From positions 992,001 to 1,056,000 of the forward strand of contig NZ_JABMKW010000020.1 in assembly GCF_013204795.1 (NCBI RefSeq): 64,000 nt of DNA. Reading direction: 5' to 3'. The notes below the pieces were generated by a model. It searched no databases. It saw only the letters and a program-made list of their open reading frames with translations, and was not told the DNA's origin. Of the stretch, positions 59,090-64,000 are shown piece by piece. How positions within the stretch are numbered: the first letter of the stretch is position 1; the number at the start of each line of letters is the position of its first letter. A program made the translations under genes and the position numbers. Origin of the DNA: Pedobacter panaciterrae. Its GTDB lineage: Bacteria; Bacteroidota; Bacteroidia; Sphingobacteriales; Sphingobacteriaceae.

Positions 59090-59183
59090 CGAATTCCCCG
59101 AGATGACGGGGTGTGCTATTCGGTTCTCAGGATGACGAGCTACTTCAGTATGACTGACCACAACTAATTTCCTTTTAAATTTA

Positions 59184-59212
59184 AAAGGCTGTTCTTTAGA
59201 ACAGCCTTCAAT
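59184..59212 (-). terminator. Hairpin terminator after the DUF6580 gene
   Basis: AAGGCTGTTC / GAACAGCCTT form a perfect stem with a short loop, 42 bases beyond the minus-strand stop, followed by an AT-rich stretch with a T run. Confidence 0.7.
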
Positions 59213-59253
59213 ATTTCAATATAATATTAATATAATAAATACTTTAATTACAA

Positions 59254-59835
59254 TTATACCGCTGTATTTGCTGATAAACTTAAACGGGGATACTTGGCTC
59301 TTAATACCTCAAATGCACCGAACATAACGGCACCGTAAGCAAGTGTTCCGTAAAGGAATAACCTTTCGTAAGGTACTGCTGCGCCTAAGCATTTAATGTA
59401 TCCTGCCAGGGTTGGCTCGTACAATCCCGGGAAATACATCACACCAATATCGGCAACAATCCAGTGTACCAGAACTGCTAATACAGATGCACCAAGGAAA
59501 CTTAATACCGTTACCTTTCTAATGATGAGCTTGGCAACCAGAACCATTAGCACAAACGCGATATAGGTCCAGTACCAGCCTGCATAAAAGAAGCCGTAAC
59601 CAGATGTTTTTGCGATGAAAATATCGCTTAACAATAAAAGCAACAAGGGAAATCCGAAGGCTTTATAATTGTTATTAAAATATGCTCCTCCAAATAAGGC
59701 TATCGCCCCTACTGCAGAGAAATTTGCAATTTCTTTGAAATTATCAGAAAGTGGTGCAGCAACACGAATGAGGCTGATCACTACAATAATTAGCAAAAGA
59801 ATGGCAGTACGTGGATTGAATTTAAATTCAGACAT
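59254..59835 (-). CDS. DUF6580 family integral membrane protein
   Basis: The ATG at 59835 (MSEFKFNPRTAILLLIIVVI) is chosen, since the preceding codons are polar and non-conserved. The 193-residue protein has five to six helices, with NFSAVGAIALFGGAYFNN and FPLLLLLLSDIFIA, the typical DUF6580 pattern of putative transport proteins related in layout to the substrate-binding subunits of ECF transporters. It ends the minus-strand group of surface lipoprotein genes, so it may import what they bind. Confidence 0.75.
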   Translation of the reverse strand: MSEFKFNPRTAILLLIIVVISLIRVAAPLSDNFKEIANFSAVGAIALFGGAYFNNNYKAFGFPLLLLLLSDIFIAKTSGYGFFYAGWYWTYIAFVLMVLVAKLIIRKVTVLSFLGASVLAVLVHWIVADIGVMYFPGLYEPTLAGYIKCLGAAVPYERLFLYGTLAYGAVMFGAFEVLRAKYPRLSLSANTAV

Positions 59836-59915
59836 ATTTTTAAAATTATAACACAAAGTTATATTATTTCTATGGTATAAAAAAACAAGGCATTTATTAT
59901 GAAAACCGTTATATT

Positions 59916-61007
59916 TTAATGAAACACAAACGTTGCCGGGAAATAATATCCTTCGTAAGGAATCTTTTTAACTAAGTTACCCGATGTGGCATCGTAAAAG
60001 TAAATGTTGTTTACGCCATAATTGGTTCCATAACCGTCTTGAACTGTTGTGGTTACAATCTGGTTGGTTTTAGCATAATAACCAAGGTTCTTTTTGTAGA
60101 ATGACTGCTTATCAGGAGTGGTTATAAAAGGCTGGTCAAGTGATGCTTTATTTCCTTCGATATATCTGTACAGCATTTTACCCCCGCCAAATCCCGGCGA
60201 TTTTAACAGGTAAACGGTGTTTTCTTGGGTAGATGCGATTATTGGCGATGAAAACCAGGCAAACCATGTGCCTGCAGGTGTGAAAGGCAATTCTACACTA
60301 TCGGTAGCTAAGGTTAAAGGATCGGAGTTATAAAGGAATTTTCCTTTTGTATACCATACTTTATTGTTTGGAGTTTGAGCAAAACCCAGCGTAACATCTT
60401 TTATTTTTTTAACTACTGTAAGATCTGCAGCATTGTAAATTACTGCTCCCTCTGATTGAGAAAGGGTGTAAACGTATTTTCCAGCTTTAAACATATCTCC
60501 TGTTTGGCCACTGGTTCCGGCAAGTTGTGTAGCGGCGTAAGTTTTAAGGTTGACTTTAAAGATACCTTTGCTGCTACTTAAAAGGCCATTGTTTTCGTCG
60601 AGACCTACAAAAGCACGCCAATCGCTTTGAGGCGATGCAGGAATACGGCCAATTTCTTTAAGTGTCTTAGCATCAGCTACTACAACAGGGCCACCTATTT
60701 TACTTACTACATATAAATTTTTATTGAATATGGTTGCAAACTGAATGGTTGAGCTTTTAGGCTCAAAGTCTTTTCCAGGGTTTTCTTTCTGAAAAACGCT
60801 GTCTTTTAATGTGCCTGAAACAGCGTCGAAAAAGGTTACTGAACCTGTACCATGACCATACCAGCCTTCGTTAATCACAAAGAATCCGTCTTCGAATTTT
60901 CCTTGCTCAGGTTGTTGAATTTCTTGGTTGTTGTCTTTTTTACAAGAAAATAGAGTTCCGGCTAATACTGCAAGTAAAAGCGATTTTTTAAAACTAAAGT
61001 TGTTCAT
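59916..61007 (-). CDS. DUF5074-like beta-propeller lipoprotein
   Basis: This 363-residue lipoprotein (signal ending TLFSCKKD, Cys about 22) has YncE/DUF5074-type propeller repeats. It begins GFFVINEGWYGHGTGSVTFF and continues with blade strands such as LYVVSKIGGPVVVADAKTLK. Acidic and lysine residues follow the Cys, as in Bacteroidetes surface-lipoprotein signals. Such propellers include the cobalamin-binding BtuG of Bacteroides; a similar role here is an inference. It is the third lipoprotein gene of its group. Confidence 0.75.
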   Translation of the reverse strand: MNNFSFKKSLLLAVLAGTLFSCKKDNNQEIQQPEQGKFEDGFFVINEGWYGHGTGSVTFFDAVSGTLKDSVFQKENPGKDFEPKSSTIQFATIFNKNLYVVSKIGGPVVVADAKTLKEIGRIPASPQSDWRAFVGLDENNGLLSSSKGIFKVNLKTYAATQLAGTSGQTGDMFKAGKYVYTLSQSEGAVIYNAADLTVVKKIKDVTLGFAQTPNNKVWYTKGKFLYNSDPLTLATDSVELPFTPAGTWFAWFSSPIIASTQENTVYLLKSPGFGGGKMLYRYIEGNKASLDQPFITTPDKQSFYKKNLGYYAKTNQIVTTTVQDGYGTNYGVNNIYFYDATSGNLVKKIPYEGYYFPATFVFH

Positions 61008-61071
61008 TTAATTGTTTTGATTTCTTTGGAGCGGCTTATTATAAAATTGATTTAATTATTAATTGGGGAAA

Positions 61072-62175
61072 TTATTTAGCCAGGTTTAAATCGGCAACAC
61101 CTAATATTTCGGTCGACAGTTCGCCTAACCAGCCAAGATCTGCCTGGATACCCGTTTGAATTTTGATGAAATCTATGCCGGCAAGATGTACCACTTTACC
61201 GTCTTTATCGATAGCATTGGCAATATCTATATTGTCACCACCTACCTTATTATCGGCATACCCAAATTCAAATGGTGCACTGGTAATATATGTTGGCGTT
61301 TCAGGTTTAATGCCCGAGGAAGGCAGCAATGTGCCTTTAAGTGTGTATTCGTTACCTTCTACCCATGATGGAAATGCCTGTGAGGTAGCCCCTGCAATGG
61401 TAACTACACCGGTTTTTCCTTTATTGTCTTTCCATGATACGCTACCGCCTGTAGTTGGTTTTGTATAAGTTACTTCGTAATCGCGAACGTATCCTTCCTT
61501 GCCAAACTCACTTCCTTTTAGCTCGTACCAGGTATCATCAGGTTTACCGTTTCCATTCTCGTCCTGCATTACCCACACTACTCCGGGTTCTGCCCAGTTT
61601 GACTGGGCATTGCCATAAATAACAATGTCGTCTTTCTGATTTTCATTGATCACCGTATGGTCGAAACCGAGTACAATGTATCCACCCCAGGCACCCAGAG
61701 ATACAATACCCTCTTTACCCTCGATGCTTTTTGCACCCTCTAGTGTTCCTAGAGATTTATTGGTGAATTGCCCCGGAGCTGGTAAATATTCAAATACTTT
61801 GGTTACGTAATTATTGCTTCCAGGATTTGAAGGCACTGTTGGGATGCCAACATTAACCACATATTTATAGTTAAAAGAGCCACTGCTATTTGTAGCAGTG
61901 TACTCTATGTTATATATACCTGCTTTTAGCGGGGTAAAATCGTAAGTGGAGGTATTACTGGTAACTTCACCTTCTAATTTCCATTCCTGATCATAAACCT
62001 TATCGTTGACATTAAAAGCTGAAAATGCGATCTTTTCATTGACCTTGCCGTTTATAGGGCTATCTTCAATTTTCATTTTAACCACCGGAGCCTGCTCTGC
62101 ATCCTCGTCTTTTGTACAGGCAGATAGAACACTAATGCTCAATAAGGCGAAAAGTAGGTAATGTTTAATGTTCAT
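61072..62175 (-). CDS. Surface lipoprotein with PKD-like domain
   Basis: The ATG at 62175 (MNIKHYLLFALLSISVLSAC) gives a lipoprotein signal with Cys at about residue 20, followed by the surface-export-like segment CTKDEDAEQ. The 367-residue protein has a PKD-like Ig domain (about 25-115, ending GSFNYKYVVNV) and a larger beta-rich domain with VSLGAWGGYIVLGFDHTV and VVWVMQDENGNGKPDDTWYE. It lies between two DUF5074 genes and probably forms part of a surface complex with them. The ligand is unknown. Confidence 0.78.
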   Translation of the reverse strand: MNIKHYLLFALLSISVLSACTKDEDAEQAPVVKMKIEDSPINGKVNEKIAFSAFNVNDKVYDQEWKLEGEVTSNTSTYDFTPLKAGIYNIEYTATNSSGSFNYKYVVNVGIPTVPSNPGSNNYVTKVFEYLPAPGQFTNKSLGTLEGAKSIEGKEGIVSLGAWGGYIVLGFDHTVINENQKDDIVIYGNAQSNWAEPGVVWVMQDENGNGKPDDTWYELKGSEFGKEGYVRDYEVTYTKPTTGGSVSWKDNKGKTGVVTIAGATSQAFPSWVEGNEYTLKGTLLPSSGIKPETPTYITSAPFEFGYADNKVGGDNIDIANAIDKDGKVVHLAGIDFIKIQTGIQADLGWLGELSTEILGVADLNLAK

Positions 62176-62204
62176 AACAGGTTTACTTAAGGAATACAAT
62201 ATCG

Positions 62205-63314
62205 TTATTTATAGTTGTAATTGAATACCGCACTTTGAGGTAAAGTACCTGTAGCAAAGTCAAATTTCTTTTTACCATCGGCACCGAAACAGAAGAACTT
62301 GCCCGTAACTGCATAACCTGCAGCATCTCCAACGTAAACATCATTGTTTAGCGTATTTACAGTGATGCCATAAGGGGTTTTAATTGCAGTCTGATCTGTA
62401 ACAAAATTTCCATTAAGTGTGCCAGTTGATATATCGAATGTTTTAAGATATGGATCTAGGTAATCACCAATTACAAAACCTTTTGTTCCTGTAATGTTCA
62501 AATACTCGAGACTAACTTCATTAGAGCTAACTTTTTTATCCGTTACGCTACTCAATTTAACCAGTTGAGCTGGAATATCTGCATAATTTCCTTTTACAAC
62601 TGTAAACAGATCGCCATTTGCAGTTGCTGCAATTTTTGTAGAATTAAAACCAACATTGATGTCTAATTTCTTTGTAAATGTTGTTAGATCGACCACAGAA
62701 ACTGATGTGCTATTGGGACTAGGGTAATCAAACTGATCAGAGTTTGTTACATATAATTTGCCGTTTACTATTGCCAAACCTTCTAATGCACCACCAACCT
62801 GAATTCTTGATTCGACAGCCAGACTTGCCGTATCAATTTTACTAATGTAACCATCGTAACCAGACACATATGCTTTGTTTTTATAGAAAGCTATGAAGCG
62901 AGGCATAAAATCTTTACTGTCATCAAAGAAGGGGATTCTTTTAATAGATTTTCCTGTTACTATGTTAATGACTTCAATATAGGAATCCTGCTTTGTGTCT
63001 TTTGCTCCTGTTACAGCGCAATACATTTTGCTGCCATATTGTTTTAAATCGGCGGCATTAGTTCCCAAAGGAATTGCATTTTTCAGTTTGAAATAATCTT
63101 GTGTGACTTCGTTTTTAGCAATGTCGTAATAAGTGATGGTACTATTGTTTGTCCCGCCAAAAAATCCTTCGCACAATACATACACACCGGCTGTAGAAAC
63201 GGGTTGCGGATCTAATGCAGGAAGCCTGTCTTTTTTACAGGATGCTAATCCTAAAACACAACCAAGGATTGCGAGCAATCCTGGTTTTCTATAATTTAGT
63301 ACTGGTTTATTCAT
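62205..63314 (-). CDS. DUF5074-like beta-propeller lipoprotein
   Basis: This 369-residue lipoprotein (signal ending GLASCKKD, Cys about 26) has six or seven propeller-like blades, among them GVYVLCEGFFGGTNNSTITY and GGALEGLAIVNGKLYVTNSD. The end is FCFGADGKKKFDFATGTLPQ. It is a paralogue of the partial gene to its right, which has the same blade and end motifs, so the two come from a tandem duplication. It probably binds a ligand at the cell surface. Confidence 0.78.
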   Translation of the reverse strand: MNKPVLNYRKPGLLAILGCVLGLASCKKDRLPALDPQPVSTAGVYVLCEGFFGGTNNSTITYYDIAKNEVTQDYFKLKNAIPLGTNAADLKQYGSKMYCAVTGAKDTKQDSYIEVINIVTGKSIKRIPFFDDSKDFMPRFIAFYKNKAYVSGYDGYISKIDTASLAVESRIQVGGALEGLAIVNGKLYVTNSDQFDYPSPNSTSVSVVDLTTFTKKLDINVGFNSTKIAATANGDLFTVVKGNYADIPAQLVKLSSVTDKKVSSNEVSLEYLNITGTKGFVIGDYLDPYLKTFDISTGTLNGNFVTDQTAIKTPYGITVNTLNNDVYVGDAAGYAVTGKFFCFGADGKKKFDFATGTLPQSAVFNYNYK

Positions 63315-63338
63315 GATTATTGTTTTTATATATTTTTA

Positions 63339-64000
63339 TTAATATCCGTAATTAAATACTGCATGTTGTGGTAAAGGGCCGGTTGCAAACTCAAACTTCT
63401 TTTTACCATCGGCACCAAAGCAAAATGCTTTTCCTTCTGTTGCATAATTTTTATCGTCCCCTATGTAAACTTCGTTGCCTACCGGATTCAAGGTTATTCC
63501 GTAAATGCTCCCGATAATGGTATCGTCTGTGATAAACTCCTTACCCATTACACCGGTGCCTACATCAAATGGTTTTATAGATGCACCCCAATCCAGACTT
63601 AAATAAGCAGTATTACCTCCTATTGCCAATGCTCCTGCGCTGTATTCGTAGTTACCTGTAACCTTGTTTGTTGTACTGCTAATTCGTGTTAAACCTGGAT
63701 TGATGTCGTCGTAATTACCCCATGAAATTACCAATAAATCTCCATTTCCTGCTGCTGCGATCCTAACCGGATTATGGATAACTTCGATATCCTGTGTTTT
63801 TATAAATGTGGTTAGATCCACAACAGAAACTACATCCTTTTTGCCGTTGGGATGAATCGGATGATCGGAATTGGTAACATAGATGTTGTTATTTACTACG
63901 GCCAGCCCTTCAAGTGCCCCACCCACTGCAACTCTTGAGTCAATAGCTAAAGTTGCTGTGTCTACACGGGTGATTTTTCCATCATAACCAGATACATAAG
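63339..64000 (-). CDS. DUF5074-like beta-propeller lipoprotein, 5' end beyond the window
   Basis: The frame from the stop at 63339 stays open to the right edge, so the true start and any lipoprotein signal are missing; an internal GTG (63926) is not the start. The visible part has GGALEGLAVVNNNIYVTNSD and ends FCFGADGKKKFEFATGPLPQ, closely matching the neighbouring paralogue. The conserved propeller blades suggest the same ligand-binding role. Confidence 0.8.
   Translation of the reverse strand, partial: YVSGYDGKITRVDTATLAIDSRVAVGGALEGLAVVNNNIYVTNSDHPIHPNGKKDVVSVVDLTTFIKTQDIEVIHNPVRIAAAGNGDLLVISWGNYDDINPGLTRISSTTNKVTGNYEYSAGALAIGGNTAYLSLDWGASIKPFDVGTGVMGKEFITDDTIIGSIYGITLNPVGNEVYIGDDKNYATEGKAFCFGADGKKKFEFATGPLPQHAVFNYGY

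Larger units (their letters stand above)
58924..59253. other. 330-bp non-coding interval between the sirtuin and the DUF6580 gene
   Basis: The interval holds element C (58998-59089) and the terminator at 59184-59212. Between them lie shorter fragments with the same GTCATC-type ends (for example CCCCGAGATGACGGGG at 59096-59111). I see no gene in it. Confidence 0.7.

Noticed and set aside
63339-63926. Complete 195-residue propeller gene with a GTG start
   Set aside because: The frame stays open to the window edge and the upstream codons continue the conserved blade, so the gene is partial.
1-64000. Transfer RNA, ribosomal RNA, insertion sequences or prophage genes
   Set aside because: None were recognised on either strand by eye; a covariance search would be needed to exclude small RNAs.

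Overview
The window looks like chromosomal DNA of a Bacteroidota bacterium of the Sphingobacteriaceae, most likely Pedobacter or a close relative. Three things point that way. The gene families are typical of the group: FecR/ECF sigma pairs, an STN-domain protein, LA_2272-type repeat proteins, DUF5074 lipoproteins, GIN-domain proteins, a DUF6266-like protein and a Bacteroidetes-type class D beta-lactamase. Several promoters carry the Bacteroidetes -7 element TAnnTTTG. The DNA is AT-rich, with frequent TAATG stop/start overlaps. No rRNA, tRNA, CRISPR array, transposase or phage gene was found.

Left part (1-14.2 kb, all minus strand): an exopolysaccharide or capsule operon. In transcription order it holds a small lipoprotein, a free receiver protein, a sugar transferase with a degenerate receiver domain, a half-length TolC-like protein, two tandem copies of a chain-length regulator / Wzy-like polymerase / 26-residue membrane peptide module, an acyltransferase and three glycosyltransferases. 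The last glycosyltransferase runs off the left edge. The duplicated module is about 3.7 kb. Its two copies differ unevenly, and both keep a tiny membrane-peptide gene that overlaps the polymerase stop codon.

Middle (14.2-31.5 kb): mostly independent housekeeping and stress genes. These include a glycine-zipper lipoprotein, a cold-shock protein, a YeeZ-like epimerase, a beta-CASP nuclease, an OmpA protein, TerC, a short-chain dehydrogenase, an OXA-type beta-lactamase, a PhyH-type dioxygenase, a RibD-like reductase, a VOC protein, an alcohol dehydrogenase/cupin pair, TatA and a chromate-resistance set. Three broken genes lie here: a fecR relic, a frameshifted RelE/ParE toxin and an internally deleted ECF sigma gene.

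Metal and signalling part (31.5-47.2 kb): a two-component system next to a Mg2+-type P-ATPase, whose upstream region has four 6-bp boxes at exact 11-bp spacing. A copper set follows (AraC regulator with an N-terminal metal-binding domain, CopZ-like protein, CopA). Then come a DUF3095 cyclase-like protein, a radical-SAM/DUF4130 DNA-repair pair behind a palindromic operator candidate, and a second two-component system.

Right part (47.2-64 kb): an alpha-L-fucosidase, an outer-membrane protein, an MFS pump and a group of cell-surface genes. That group has an LA_2272-repeat protein, a GIN-domain lipoprotein and a sterol-desaturase fusion. After it comes an ECF sigma/FecR/STN set whose receptor carries the same LA_2272 repeats instead of a TonB receptor barrel. 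After a sirtuin, the window ends in a minus-strand group of a DUF6580 membrane protein and surface lipoproteins, possibly a cobalamin-uptake locus.

Palindromic repeats of about 35-90 bp sharing GTCATC ends are scattered between genes, and half of one lies inside the fecR relic.
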